From the NCBI RefSeq assembly GCF_000308475.2, contig NZ_BAFT02000037.1, positions 37,871-101,870 on the forward strand: a DNA stretch of 64,000 bases. Reading direction: 5' to 3'. The notes beneath the pieces were generated by a model, which worked only from the letters and a program-made list of their open reading frames with translations, ran no database searches and had not been told where the DNA came from. The DNA comes from Nocardia brasiliensis NBRC 14402. GTDB lineage: Bacteria > Actinomycetota > Actinomycetes > Mycobacteriales > Mycobacteriaceae. Shown piece after piece: positions 45,630-55,149 of the stretch. A program made the translations under genes and the position numbers. Every line of letters starts with the position of its first letter. The stretch's first letter is position 1.

Positions 45630-46448
45630 ATGGCGACAATCGAAGAGGCGCTGGAGATCGAGCGGCTCGAGCGCGACATCTTCCGTGGCGCGTCCACGAA
45701 GACTCAGCTCCCGCGCACCTTCGGCGGGCAGGTTGCCGGCCAGGCGCTGGTGTCGGCGGTGCGCACGGTGGAGGAACGGTTCCAGGTGCATTCGCTGCAC
45801 GGGTACTTTCTGCGTCCGGGCAACCCGGATCAGCCGACGGTGTATCTGGTGGAGCGGATCAGGGACGGCCGCTCGTTCTGCACCCGGCGGGTGACGGGCG
45901 TGCAGGACGGTGCCGCGATCTTCACCATGTCGGCCTCGTTCCACATCGGCGACGAGGGCCCGGAGCATCAGGACGAGATGCCGGCGGTGCAGGCGCCGGA
46001 CGATCTGCCCGACGCGAGCATCACGATGAGCCCGGAACGCCTGTGGGCGATGCGGGAGTGGGAGCACTGGGACATCCGGACCGTGCCGCACGAGCAGGTG
46101 GCGCGCCGCGACGGTGCGGTGTCGCAGCAGCAGGTGTGGTTCCGGTACCGGCATCCGCTGCCCGACGATCCGCTGTTCCACGTCTGCACGTTGGCGTACA
46201 TGAGCGATATGACGTTGCTGGGCTCGTCGAAGGTCACCCACCCGGACGAGCAGACGCAGAACGCGTCACTCGATCACGCGATGTGGTTCCTGCGCCCCTT
46301 CCGTGCCGACGAATGGTTGCTCTACGACCAGTCCTCCCCGTCCGCGGGCTTCGGCCGCGCCCTCACCGGCGGCAAGATCTTCAACCTCCGCGGCGAAATG
46401 GTCGCCGCCGTCGTCCAGGAAGGCCTGATCCGCACCCTGCGCGAGTAG
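45630..46448 (+). CDS. tesB: Acyl-CoA thioesterase II
   Basis: 272 residues with the double hot-dog layout. FGGQVAGQALVSA is in the first domain. MSDMTLL, ASLDHAMWFLRPF and VVQEGLIR give the Asp, Thr/Ser and Gln of the TesB catalytic set. It hydrolyses acyl-CoA to acid and CoA. ATG 45630 follows GGGGGAG. The syntenic M. tuberculosis gene is tesB2 (Rv2605c), between pdxS and pdxT. Confidence 0.93.
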   Translation: MATIEEALEIERLERDIFRGASTKTQLPRTFGGQVAGQALVSAVRTVEERFQVHSLHGYFLRPGNPDQPTVYLVERIRDGRSFCTRRVTGVQDGAAIFTMSASFHIGDEGPEHQDEMPAVQAPDDLPDASITMSPERLWAMREWEHWDIRTVPHEQVARRDGAVSQQQVWFRYRHPLPDDPLFHVCTLAYMSDMTLLGSSKVTHPDEQTQNASLDHAMWFLRPFRADEWLLYDQSSPSAGFGRALTGGKIFNLRGEMVAAVVQEGLIRTLRE

Positions 46449-46599
46449 CCCCGCGCACATATTCGCGTCCCGCGCGCTGTTTCGTCGGCGAATTGGTGCG
46501 CGCCGTGGCGAAACCCGCGCGTGAGCGGACGTTTGTCGACCGCGGGGTGTGGGTGTGGCCGACCCACACCACCGCGGCCGCCTGAATTCACTCAGGTTT

Positions 46600-48420
46600 T
46601 CAGCCCACCTGGACGCGCAGGTGGCAGACCACTGTGTCGGACATACGGCGGAGCACGCGTTCGAGTTCATCGCTGCGGTGACTGGGCAGGACCCGGTTCC
46701 AGCCGGCCGGCGGGTCGACTTCGGCGATGACGACGACCTTGCGTCTGCCCGCGAAGTTCTCCCGTACGTAGCGCGCGACCGGCCCGCCGACGGTGGCGTC
46801 GCTGTCTTCGAGCAGCACCAGCCGGACCTCCGGATGCCACGCCTCCCACGCTTTGGTGAAGGCTTTCGCGGACTCGCCGGGCAAGCAGACATGCACCGCG
46901 ACAATGTCTTTGCCGATCGACATGGCCGCGGACAGCGCCTCGCAACTGAGGTCGGAGACTTCCGAGACCGGCACCACGATGACGGCTTCGCGGGCGCGCG
47001 GTGGCGGCGGCACCTCGTCGGAGCGCCGGCATGCGCCGATCTTGCGGTAGGCGCCGCGAATTCGTTCCATGCCGACCACCAGCGCGGGCAGGATCAGCAC
47101 AATCAGCCAGGCCCCCGCCGTGAATTTCATTGCGGTGGTGACGATCGCGGCGACGAAGGTGAGCGCCGCGCCGAATCCGTTGAGCGCCAGCCGGGCTCGC
47201 CAGTGCGTCGTCCTGGCGATCCACCAGTGCCGCACCATGCCGACCTGCGCGATGGTGAAGCCGACGAACACCCCGATCGCGAACAGCGGCACCAGCGCGT
47301 TCATATTGCCGTCGGCACCGGCCAGCAGCACGCAGGCGGCGACGGCGAGGGTGAGCACGCCGTACCGGTACACCTGTCGCGGCGAGCGGACCGCGAACCG
47401 GTGCGGCAGGCAATTGTCGTCGGCGAGGATCTTGGTGAGGGTGGGCAGCCCGCCGTAGGAGGTGTTCGCGGCCAGCGCCAGCAGTACCACGGTCGCGAAT
47501 TGCACCACGTAGTAACCGATTCCGTGCCCGAGCGCGGCCTCGGTGAGCTGGGACAGCACCGTAATCCCGTCGATCGGACGCACCTGGAACTTCTCGATCA
47601 GTACCGCGAGCCCGATCAGCATGACGCCGAGCAGCGCGCCGAGGGCGACCTCGGCCCGTTGCGCGCGAACCACTTTCGGCGCTTCGAAGCTGGGTACCGC
47701 GTTCGCGATCGCCTCGACGCCGGTCAGTGCGGCGCATCCGCTGGAGAACGCTTTGAGCAACAACAGAACTCCGACGGTGTGCGCGTCGAGCACGGTCGCG
47801 GTGCCCTGGCTGACGCTCGCGGGTTCGGTATGCAGCAACCCGGCGACAATAACGGTCAGGATGCCGGTCACGAAGATCACGGTCGGCACCATGAAGGCCC
47901 GCGCGCTCTCGGTGATCCCGAGCAGGTTCAGCGCGGTGATCCCGGCCAGCACGGCCAGGCAGATCCACCGCGTGTACGGCAAAAGCGCCGGAAAGGCCGA
48001 GGTCAATGCCGCGACACCGGCGGCGATCGAGACGGCGACGTTCAAGACGTAGTCGATGATCAAGGAGGCCGCGGCGGTGAGGCTGGTGCGATGCCCGAGG
48101 TGCGCCTTCGCCACCGCGTACGCCCCGCCACCGTTCGGGAACGCCGCGATGACCTGCCGATAGGACGCGACGAGGACCGCGAGCAGCGCCGCGATCGCCA
48201 GCGTCACCGGCAAGGTCAGGCCGAGTCCCGCGCCGCCCGCGGCGGCCAAGACCAGCACGATCGCCTCCGGTCCATAGGACACCGACGCCATCGCGTCCAG
48301 GGACAGTCCGGCCAGGCCGGTCGGCACGGTGAGTCCGCGGCGGGCCGGGGCGGGACTCGCATCTCCGCGCGGTGCGGGCACTTTGCGCGGCAACACAGCA
48401 ATCACACGGTCGAGTGTCAT
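46600..48420 (-). CDS. APC-family amino acid permease with a C-terminal cytosolic domain
   Basis: 606 residues from ATG 48420. About twelve transmembrane helices occupy residues 35-450, with GLAGLSLDAMASVSYGPEAI as the first helix region. A soluble domain (about 480-606) follows that resembles a universal-stress-like fold (AVIVVPVSEVSDLSCEAL). This layout fits basic or neutral amino acid permeases of the YdeG/KUP-like APC subgroup. Substrate unknown. The gene is convergent with tesB and divergent from pdxT (91 bases). A longer frame to 49437 only runs antisense to pdxT. Confidence 0.85.
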   Translation of the reverse strand: MTLDRVIAVLPRKVPAPRGDASPAPARRGLTVPTGLAGLSLDAMASVSYGPEAIVLVLAAAGGAGLGLTLPVTLAIAALLAVLVASYRQVIAAFPNGGGAYAVAKAHLGHRTSLTAAASLIIDYVLNVAVSIAAGVAALTSAFPALLPYTRWICLAVLAGITALNLLGITESARAFMVPTVIFVTGILTVIVAGLLHTEPASVSQGTATVLDAHTVGVLLLLKAFSSGCAALTGVEAIANAVPSFEAPKVVRAQRAEVALGALLGVMLIGLAVLIEKFQVRPIDGITVLSQLTEAALGHGIGYYVVQFATVVLLALAANTSYGGLPTLTKILADDNCLPHRFAVRSPRQVYRYGVLTLAVAACVLLAGADGNMNALVPLFAIGVFVGFTIAQVGMVRHWWIARTTHWRARLALNGFGAALTFVAAIVTTAMKFTAGAWLIVLILPALVVGMERIRGAYRKIGACRRSDEVPPPPRAREAVIVVPVSEVSDLSCEALSAAMSIGKDIVAVHVCLPGESAKAFTKAWEAWHPEVRLVLLEDSDATVGGPVARYVRENFAGRRKVVVIAEVDPPAGWNRVLPSHRSDELERVLRRMSDTVVCHLRVQVG

Positions 48421-48511
48421 CCCGCCCACGGCCGCCCGACCCCGGCGTTGACGGAACCCTGACGGACACCGTGAGCAGGCCCACACCGCGGCGGATCGTA
48501 AACTTTTCCGG

Positions 48512-49159
48512 GTGAACGCTTCCCCGGTCGCCGCACCCACCGTCGCGGACTCCCTGCCGTCGCGTCCGACCGTGGGCGTGCTGGCTTTGCAGGGCGATGT
48601 CCGTGAGCACATCGCGGCGCTCGAACACTGCGGCGCTGAGCCGGTTCTGGTGCGCCGTGCGTCGGAGTTGGCCGCGGTGGACGCGCTGGTGCTGCCGGGC
48701 GGCGAATCGACCGCGATCAGCAAACTGCTGGAAGCCTTCGAACTGCTGGAGCCGGTGCGGGCGCGACTGCGTGACGGCATGCCCGCCTTCGGTTCCTGCG
48801 CGGGCATGATCCTGCTCGCCGACGAGGTGCTCGACACCAGGCCGGACGCGAAACACCTGTCGGGTATCGATATGACGGTGCGCCGCAACGCGTTCGGGCG
48901 ACAGGTCGACTCCTTCGAGGTCGACCTGGAGTTCACCGGCTTGGACGACGGCCCGGTGCGGGCGGTGTTCATCCGCGCGCCGTGGGTGGAACGCGCGGGC
49001 GACGGCGTCGAGGTGCTCGCGACCGTGCCCGACGGACCGTTCGCCGGGCGCATCGTCGCTGTGCGCCAAGGGAACGTGCTCGCGACGTCGTTCCATCCCG
49101 AGGTCACCGGCGATCTGCGGGTGCACCGCCTGTTCGTCGACCTGGTGCGGGCCGCGTAG
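48512..49159 (+). CDS. pdxT: Pyridoxal 5'-phosphate synthase, glutaminase subunit
   Basis: 215 residues from GTG 48512. It is a class I glutaminase: [13 protein letters not shown] at the start, nucleophile Cys in [10 protein letters not shown], and His/Glu in SFHPEVTGD. It feeds ammonia to PdxS. The gene lies 142 bases before the yebC homologue. Confidence 0.95.
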   Translation: MNASPVAAPTVADSLPSRPTVGVLALQGDVREHIAALEHCGAEPVLVRRASELAAVDALVLPGGESTAISKLLEAFELLEPVRARLRDGMPAFGSCAGMILLADEVLDTRPDAKHLSGIDMTVRRNAFGRQVDSFEVDLEFTGLDDGPVRAVFIRAPWVERAGDGVEVLATVPDGPFAGRIVAVRQGNVLATSFHPEVTGDLRVHRLFVDLVRAA

Positions 49160-49300
49160 TCCGCATGCTCGCCGAACTCCGCCGCAGGGCTGCGGTCGGA
49201 CTCGGTCCGGTGGCGTCCACTAAGCTGGAGAAGTTGTCCTTCCGGCTCGGCCGGTACGGTACAACCACCAAACGTGCCATCGACCTGAAGGAAGTAGGGA

Positions 49301-50053
49301 ATGAGCGGCCACTCCAAATGGGCCACCACCAAGCACAAGAAGGCGGGGATCGACGCGAAGCGCGGCAAGCTCTTCGCCAAGTTGATCAAGAACATCGAGG
49401 TGGCGGCCCGCACGGGTGGTAGTGACCCCGCAGGCAACCCGACGCTCTACGACGCCATCCAGAAGGCGAAGAAGTCGTCGGTGCCCAACGACAACATCGA
49501 ACGCGCCCGCAAGCGCGGTGGTGGTGAAGAAGCCGGCGGCGCCGACTGGCAGACCATCATGTACGAGGGCTACGGCCCCAACGGTGTCGCCGTGCTGATC
49601 GAGTGCCTCACCGACAACCGCAACCGCGCCGCGGGCGAGGTGCGCGTCGCGATGACCCGCAACGGCGGCAACATGGCCGATCCGGGCTCGGTGTCCTACC
49701 TGTTCCACCGCAAGGGCGTGGTGACGCTCGAGAAGAACGGCCTGTCCGAGGACGACGTGCTGATGGCCGTGCTCGACGCGGGCGCCGAGGAGGTCAACGA
49801 CCTCGGTGAATCGTTCGAGATCATCAGCGAGCCGGGCGACCTGATCCCGGTCCGCAAGGCCCTGCAGGCCGCCGAAATCGATTACGACTCCGCCGAATCC
49901 GGCTTCCAGCCGTCGGTGTCGGTCGCGGTCGACGCCGACGGCGCCCGCAAGGTGTTCAAGCTGGTCGACGCGCTCGAGGACAGCGACGACGTACAGAACG
50001 TGTACACAAACGTCGATATCTCCGATGAGGTACTGGCCCAGCTCGACGAATGA
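49301..50053 (+). CDS. YebC/PmpR-family protein
   Basis: 250 residues from ATG 49301 after [29 protein letters not shown] and the later [23 protein letters not shown] are diagnostic of the family. Members act as DNA-binding regulators or as factors that help ribosomes at polyproline; the sequence does not choose. In M. tuberculosis the homologue (Rv2603c) also follows pdxT. Its last 60-odd bases are repeated just downstream. Confidence 0.95.
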   Translation: MSGHSKWATTKHKKAGIDAKRGKLFAKLIKNIEVAARTGGSDPAGNPTLYDAIQKAKKSSVPNDNIERARKRGGGEEAGGADWQTIMYEGYGPNGVAVLIECLTDNRNRAAGEVRVAMTRNGGNMADPGSVSYLFHRKGVVTLEKNGLSEDDVLMAVLDAGAEEVNDLGESFEIISEPGDLIPVRKALQAAEIDYDSAESGFQPSVSVAVDADGARKVFKLVDALEDSDDVQNVYTNVDISDEVLAQLDE

Positions 50054-50121
50054 CGTACAGAACGTCGCAGCACCATATGGTCGATATCTCGGATGAGGTA
50101 CTGGCCGAGCTCGACGACTAG
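50052..50121 (+). repeat. Partial tandem duplication of the yebC 3' end
   Basis: GACGTACAGAACGT at 49988-50001 recurs at 50052-50065. After a diverged middle, the run TCGATATCTC-GATGAGGTACTGGCC-AGCTCGACGA of the gene end (50012-50050) recurs at 50081-50118 with few changes. The second copy begins at the yebC stop codon and ends in TAG, whose complement is also the stop of the convergent SRPBCC gene. Confidence 0.8.
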
Positions 50122-50606
50122 AGCTCGTCGTAATACTGCTGCATCGAGGGGTAGTACTCCTCGAAATCGGGGCGGTCCGTGTTTTCGCGGGCCGCCCCGA
50201 GCGCGTCCAGGTAGTACTCCCAGCCGGGGCCGACCTGGCCGATCGGCGCTTCGGGCTCGAGATGGTGGATGAAGACCAGTTCGGTGACGCCGGAGGTCTC
50301 GGTGAGCACGACCTCCAGCTGCCAGGTGCCGAAATCGTCCTCGGTGGTGAGCGCGAGGCGGCGAGGCGGTTCGCACGCGTCGATCTTCGCGTCGCACCAG
50401 CCGGCGCCCTCTTCGAACAGCATCTGCACCTTGATCCGGCTGCCCGCGCCCGGCGTGCCCTCCCACGGGCCGAACCAGCGTGCGGTGCGGTCGGATTCGG
50501 TGACGCTGGCCCAGACGTCGGCGATCGGCGCGCGATAGGTCCTGGTGAGGACGAGGTCGCGGCGGCCGCCGGTGCGATCGACGCGGCCGGTGGGGGTGCG
50601 GGTCAT
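50118..50606 (-). CDS. SRPBCC (AHSA1-like) domain protein
   Basis: 162 residues from ATG 50606 after AAGGAG. LVLTRTYRAPIADVWASVTESDRTARWFGPWEG is the opening of an AHSA1/START-like helix-grip domain, and EYYLDALG near the end is typical. Such proteins bind hydrophobic ligands. The start overlaps the ArsR-type regulator stop (ATGA), a very common actinobacterial pair. Confidence 0.9.
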   Translation of the reverse strand: MTRTPTGRVDRTGGRRDLVLTRTYRAPIADVWASVTESDRTARWFGPWEGTPGAGSRIKVQMLFEEGAGWCDAKIDACEPPRRLALTTEDDFGTWQLEVVLTETSGVTELVFIHHLEPEAPIGQVGPGWEYYLDALGAARENTDRPDFEEYYPSMQQYYDEL

Positions 50607-50959
50607 GCGGTGTTCTCCTTCGGTTCGGTCTGCCGGGCACGGTGCTCGCGGCGCGTGCGGTAGACCTCGGTGTCGAGTGCGTCGAGCCTGCGCTCCCACG
50701 CGGACGTGGTGTCGAAGCGAGCGATCCACGCGGCGAGGTCGCCGAGCGGGGCCGGGTCGAGCAGGTAGAACCGCTGCCTGCCGACGAGTTCGGCACGGAC
50801 CAGGCCACTTTCGCGCAGGACGCGCAGGTGCCTGCTCACCGCGGGTCTGCTGATCTCGAACTGCTGGGCGATATCCCCGGCGGTGAGCCGGGTGTCGCGC
50901 AACATCTCGAGGATCTGCCTGCGCACCGGATCGGCTATCGCGCCTGCTATTTCGTCCAC
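50603..50959 (-). CDS. ArsR-family transcriptional regulator
   Basis: 118 residues from GTG 50959 with GGAAGAAG upstream. The winged helix-turn-helix is AGDIAQQFEISRPAVSRHLRVLRESGLV. No metal-binding Cys cluster is visible, so it belongs to the ArsR subgroup paired with SRPBCC proteins, probably controlling the pair. Translation is coupled to the downstream gene. Confidence 0.92.
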   Translation of the reverse strand: MDEIAGAIADPVRRQILEMLRDTRLTAGDIAQQFEISRPAVSRHLRVLRESGLVRAELVGRQRFYLLDPAPLGDLAAWIARFDTTSAWERRLDALDTEVYRTRREHRARQTEPKENTA

Positions 50960-51092
50960 GGGACTGCTTCTTCCACGACAAAAGCGTAACCACTTGGTTA
51001 CGCGTTTGTCCAGGGTGCAGAACCGGCGGAGTTCCGGGAAGGCGGGCCGGTCGCTCGATGACGACCGGCCGCGCTGGTCGATTACGCCCGCA

Positions 51093-51302
51093 TCACTCCG
51101 GGATCGGGGTGCGATCGCACCATTCGTAGACGCGCAACCGCCCCTCGGGGGTGTCCTGCTCCCGCGCGGTGACCTTGAAGTGTTCGTACGCGCCTTGATG
51201 CTTGACCTTCAACTCGATCCCCGGCGGGGTGATGGGAACGATGCGCGCGGGCATGTCTTTCGGCCCGCCCTCGAGGACAGCCTTCACAACAGTGCTCATC
51301 AT
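51093..51302 (-). CDS. Short DUF5988-like protein
   Basis: About 69 residues from ATG 51302. VVKAVLEGGPKDMP at the N-terminus and RLRVYEWCDRTPIPE at the end resemble a family of small actinobacterial proteins of unknown function, often encoded near secondary-metabolite genes. A TTG at 51347 would lengthen it. I am moderately sure of the gene and not of the family. Confidence 0.6.
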   Translation of the reverse strand: MMSTVVKAVLEGGPKDMPARIVPITPPGIELKVKHQGAYEHFKVTAREQDTPEGRLRVYEWCDRTPIPE

Positions 51303-51487
51303 CGGATGGTAGAAGCGTGCAGGCCCCGATTTGGCGGATTCAGGCAAGCGCCGCGCGGAAAAATATTCGGTTTCAGACCGCTGCGGCCGTAAGTGTCGGG
51401 GTGTTCCGAACGCTTGGGCCTCGAGGTCCGTCGGCGCCCGCCGAACGGTCTACAGTTGCGGCGAATGGCATGATTGCTGTTTCTCGA

Positions 51488-51493
51488 TATGAT
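51488..51493 (+). promoter_or_regulatory. Probable -10 element (TATGAT) for a leaderless mRNA
   Basis: TATGAT ends six bases before ATG 51500, which lacks a Shine-Dalgarno sequence. The arrangement matches that at 18272. Confidence 0.5.
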
Positions 51494-51499
51494 CGTGCC

Positions 51500-52717
51500 A
51501 TGAAGTCTGCCGCAGTGCACCGGGTGGTCGCGCTTGCCTTGGACGGGGTCTATCCGTTCGAACTCGGCATCCCGAACCGGGTTTTCGGCAGTGCGAGCGG
51601 GCGCTACGAGATCCGCACCTGCTCGATCGACGGGCGACCGGTGCGCACCAGCGCGGATTACGCGATCGCCGTCGAGCACGACAGCGGTCTGCTCGCGACC
51701 GCGGACACGGTGGTGGTTCCGGCCTGCGACATCCGGATGACCCTCGACGGTGCACTGCCCCCGCCGGTGCGTGCCGCGTTCGCCAGGATCCGGCCCGATG
51801 CCAGGATCGTGGCGATCTGCACCGGCTCCTTCGTCCTCGCGGCCGCCGGACTGCTCGACGGGCGACCGGCGACCACGCACTGGCGCGAGGCCGCGCGGTT
51901 CCGGCGCACCTTCCCGCAGGTCCTGCTCGATCCCGAGGTGCTCTACGTCGACGACGGTGACGTGCTCACCTCCGCCGGTGCCGCGGCGGGGCTCGATGTG
52001 TGCCTGCACGTGGTGCGGCGCGATCACGGCAGCGCGGTCGCCAACGCGGTGGCGCGCCGGTGCGTGGTGCCGCCGTTCCGGGAGGGTGGTCAGGCGCAGT
52101 ACATCGAACAGCCGGTGCCGCCGTCGACCTCGGCGGGCACGGCAGTCGCCCGGGAATGGGCGCTGGCGAACCTGCACCTCCCGCTGACCATCGACGAACT
52201 CGCCGCCCGTGCGCGAATGAGCAAGCGCACCTTCGCCCGTCGCTTCAGCGACGAGGTGGGGATGAGCCCGGGACGCTGGCTCATCCAGCAGCGCCTCTTC
52301 CGTGCGCGACACCTGCTGGAATCGACCGACCTGACCGTCGACCGGATCGCGGGTGAGGTCGGCTTCGCGACCGGCACGTCACTGCGTCAGCACTTGAACG
52401 ACGCGATCGGCGTCTCGCCCAACGCTTATCGGCGGACGTTCCGGCCGGGGCAGTGCGCTGAACACCCCGCAGCGTGTCCGCACCGGCCTTGTGCTCATGC
52501 GCCAGTTCTGCGCCGAGGCAACAGGCAGCGCGAGCTAGCGTGTGCTGCCGCACTTCCACCGAAGCCGCCTGGGAAAACCTGGAGGCGCTCGGGGAGCCCG
52601 GGCGTCGGGCTGGGGAAGCCAGAGCCGCTCGCAGAAGCCGGGCGTCGGGCTAGGGAAGCCGGAGCCGTCTGGGTAACCCGCGGCGTCGGCTTGGAGAAAC
52701 CGCGACGTCGGGTGTGA
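51500..52717 (+). CDS. GlxA-type AraC-family regulator with a repeat-derived C-terminal tail
   Basis: 405 residues. Residues 1-190 are a DJ-1/PfpI-like domain with the AICTGSFVLAAAGLL nucleophile-elbow Cys. Residues about 215-315 are an AraC helix-turn-helix pair (LTIDELAARARMSKRTFARRF and DRIAGEVGFATGTSLRQHL). Normal family members end near residue 315. Here the frame runs on for about 90 residues of Pro/Arg/Gly-rich text, the last 50 of which come from 40-base DNA repeats. An earlier ATG at 51470 is possible. The tail is probably a stop lost into repeat DNA. Confidence 0.85.
   Translation: MKSAAVHRVVALALDGVYPFELGIPNRVFGSASGRYEIRTCSIDGRPVRTSADYAIAVEHDSGLLATADTVVVPACDIRMTLDGALPPPVRAAFARIRPDARIVAICTGSFVLAAAGLLDGRPATTHWREAARFRRTFPQVLLDPEVLYVDDGDVLTSAGAAAGLDVCLHVVRRDHGSAVANAVARRCVVPPFREGGQAQYIEQPVPPSTSAGTAVAREWALANLHLPLTIDELAARARMSKRTFARRFSDEVGMSPGRWLIQQRLFRARHLLESTDLTVDRIAGEVGFATGTSLRQHLNDAIGVSPNAYRRTFRPGQCAEHPAACPHRPCAHAPVLRRGNRQRELACAAALPPKPPGKTWRRSGSPGVGLGKPEPLAEAGRRAREAGAVWVTRGVGLEKPRRRV
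52561..52715. repeat. Degenerate 40-base tandem repeat
   Basis: Units 52601-52640 and 52641-52680 begin GGCGTCGGGCT and share most positions. Weaker copies precede (52561-52600) and follow (from 52681). The period of 40 is not a multiple of three, so each unit is read in a new frame within the regulator tail. Confidence 0.75.
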
Positions 52718-52723
52718 TGCGTT

Positions 52724-54217
52724 TCAGGAGGTCGGGACGGGCAGTCCGAGGCGGGCGACTATCCAGGGAAACGACGAGGTGAACGCGGCGGCCGCGAATT
52801 GCCAGGTGTGCCCGCCCTGAGTGGTGTGGATGGTGCAGTCGATCCCGACCTCTCGCCCTTGCGCGCACAGCTTTTCGGCCGCACCGACCTCGCCGGTGTC
52901 CTGGATGCCGTCGTGGCCGCCGATCCCGGCGGTGTCGTCCTCGGCCGGGGGACGCGCAGCTGCGCCTGCCGCACCGTGGTTGCCGTGTGCGGAGTTTCGG
53001 TCGGGTGGGGTCAAATCGTCGAAAAGCCCTGCGACACCGGTGTATCGGCCGTGCGCGGTCATCACCGTGAGCGGGTCGAAGGCCGCCCACTGCGCGGCGT
53101 TGCCGCCGAACAATCGTGCGACGGTCTGGTCCTTGGTACCAGAGGCGGGTCCGAGATCGCCTGCGATATCGACGAAGGTGTGTACCAATTCCGGATGCAT
53201 CACCGCCAGATCGACCGCGCAGGTGCCGCCCATCGACCAGCCGACCACCGCCCACTGCGCCGGATCGACCGACGCGGCGAACCGGGATTCCAGGTAGCTC
53301 GGCACATCTCGGGTCAGATGGTCGGCGGCGTCGCCGCGCGGACCGTTCACGCATTCGGTGTCGTTGTTGAAACTGCCGCTGGCATCGACGAATACGAGAA
53401 TCGGAGCGCGACCGCCGTCGGCCGTGGTGAACGCGTCGACGGTGGGCATGATCTGGCCGCTGCGAATCCAGTCGGCGGGCGTGTTGAACTCGCCGCCGAT
53501 CATCATCACCACCGGCAGGGCAGGCGGCGTCGGACCGGCGAACCAGGCGGGCGGCAGGTAGACGTATTCGGTGCGATGCGGAAAACCGCTGCCCGCGTCG
53601 GGAATTCGGACCGGCACGATCTTGCCGGTGGTGACGCCGGTGTTCCGCAATCCGTCCAGCGCGTCGAGATCGGTCTGCTGCGGTAGCGGTCCGGCGGTGA
53701 ACGCACCCCACGCCGACTGCACCGTCGGGTAGTAGCCGACCCATTGGTTCAGCACGATCCCGGTACTCAGCAGCGTCAGCGGAATCGCAAGCGCCGCAAC
53801 GCTACGCCGCCACCATGTCGTGCCGCGCCAGCCGAGCACCAGTACGCCCAGTGCCGCGACGGTCCCGCCGGCGCACGCCCACAGCATTGCGGGTGCCGGG
53901 TCGGACGCCAGCCCTTGATCGGTCACGTACCACCGCGCGACCAGTGCGCCCGTCACACCCAGCAGCAGACAGACCGGCACCTGGACCAGCCACCAGCGCC
54001 GCGTCCACCGCGCCACCGCGACCAGCAGGAACGCCAGCGCGACGAGCTCGATCGTCAGCGGCAGCCAGCCGTGCAACAGCGAGATCCCGTGGTGAAAAGT
54101 GTTCTGGTAGTCCGGATTCAGCTGCGCCGACGGCAACTGCGGAGCCGGCGGCGGCGCCGGGTTCGCGGGCGCGGTGGGCAGCACACCAAAGGCAGACACG
54201 TACGGCATTGTCGACAC
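52724..54217 (-). CDS. Membrane-anchored esterase-D-like alpha/beta hydrolase
   Basis: 497 residues from GTG 54217 with GAGGA upstream. After a Pro-rich start, four transmembrane helices lie at about residues 50-165. The extracytoplasmic hydrolase domain has GWSMGGTCAVD (nucleophile Ser) and QGGHTWQF (His), as in the esterase/antigen-85-like family. Mycobacteriales carry such proteins at the cell surface, where some act on lipids or acyl groups. It is convergent with the GlxA-type regulator (six bases apart). Confidence 0.85.
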   Translation of the reverse strand: MSTMPYVSAFGVLPTAPANPAPPPAPQLPSAQLNPDYQNTFHHGISLLHGWLPLTIELVALAFLLVAVARWTRRWWLVQVPVCLLLGVTGALVARWYVTDQGLASDPAPAMLWACAGGTVAALGVLVLGWRGTTWWRRSVAALAIPLTLLSTGIVLNQWVGYYPTVQSAWGAFTAGPLPQQTDLDALDGLRNTGVTTGKIVPVRIPDAGSGFPHRTEYVYLPPAWFAGPTPPALPVVMMIGGEFNTPADWIRSGQIMPTVDAFTTADGGRAPILVFVDASGSFNNDTECVNGPRGDAADHLTRDVPSYLESRFAASVDPAQWAVVGWSMGGTCAVDLAVMHPELVHTFVDIAGDLGPASGTKDQTVARLFGGNAAQWAAFDPLTVMTAHGRYTGVAGLFDDLTPPDRNSAHGNHGAAGAAARPPAEDDTAGIGGHDGIQDTGEVGAAEKLCAQGREVGIDCTIHTTQGGHTWQFAAAAFTSSFPWIVARLGLPVPTS

Positions 54218-54557
54218 CGTTCCTCGAGACTCCCTGTGAATCGACTACCAGCCCCCTGTGCGCCGCCGATCCCCGGCCCGCCGCGCAGACCGACACCGAG
54301 GACCTGCGGTACATGGTGTGCGGATGCGGCCGGCGTGACGCGGAAGGCTGCGGTCGCGCGCGATACGGCGACGTCTGCGGGGGTGAGGTATGTGGGAGGC
54401 GACGGACGTGTCGTCGGTGGGGGAGTACCTGCCGCAGCGCGATCGCGCCTGATCGAACCGCGTCGCGCTGGGTTCCGGTGCGGGCGCAGACGAGTTTCCG
54501 GCGACGGATGGTGCACGAGAGGCGTGGTGGGGAAATGTGTCGGTGGGGAGTGGCATA
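54218..54557. other. Divergent intergenic region with no recognised gene
   Basis: 340 GC-rich bases between the divergent esterase and thioesterase genes. Open frames here are extensions or shadows of neighbours. GGGGAG at 54546-54550 is the ribosome site for the GTG at 54558. I see no clear promoter hexamers. Confidence 0.5.
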
Positions 54558-54998
54558 GTGCCGAGCGTGTCGTTCAGTACGCGGATCGAAGTGCGGGTGT
54601 CGGATCTGGATCCGCAGTTGCATGTGACGGGTGCCGCCTATCACCAGTACGCCGACCACGCGCGGTTCGCGTGTGTGCAGGCGGCGGGCGTTTCGGTGGA
54701 GGAATTGATCGCCGCGGGCTTCGGGCCGGTGAATCTCGAGACGACCATCAAATTTCATCGGGAACTGCGCGGCGGTGACACGGTCGACGTGTCGTGCGCG
54801 TGGCTGTGGGGGACCGGCAAGACCTACCGCGTCGAACACATGCTCACCCGCGCCGACGGCGTCCACGCTGCCACGGTCACCCACGTGAGCGGCCTCCTCG
54901 ACCTCGCCGCCCGCAAACTCGTCACCGACCCGGCCCGCGAATGGTCCGCCCGCGCCCACACCCCGGAACTGCTCGGCCTACCGAACGCGGTGGCCTAG
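54558..54998 (+). CDS. Hot-dog acyl-CoA thioesterase (4HBT-like)
   Basis: 146 residues from GTG 54558 after GGGGAG. The hot-dog signature is VRVSDLDPQLHVTGAAYHQYADHARF, resembling YbgC/FadM-type thioesterases in which an Asp near the start of the central helix is catalytic. Here DLDPQLHV holds that position. The substrate is unknown. Confidence 0.85.
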   Translation: MPSVSFSTRIEVRVSDLDPQLHVTGAAYHQYADHARFACVQAAGVSVEELIAAGFGPVNLETTIKFHRELRGGDTVDVSCAWLWGTGKTYRVEHMLTRADGVHAATVTHVSGLLDLAARKLVTDPAREWSARAHTPELLGLPNAVA

Positions 54999-55149
54999 CC
55001 GAGCACGGCACCCCTCTCCGCACCCGGCAGTTCCTCGCCGAACCAGGCGGCCGTTCGACCGCGCCCGGCCGCCGAGTCCGACGCAGGCGACCATGCCGAG
55101 CGCTGCGGCGTAGCTAAGCGACACGGCGCCAACGACCGAAACGGTGATC

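Noticed and set aside
46667..49126. An 819-codon minus-strand open frame overlapping the permease gene
   Set aside because: Arg-rich text without motifs in another frame of the permease, which itself has clear transmembrane helices.
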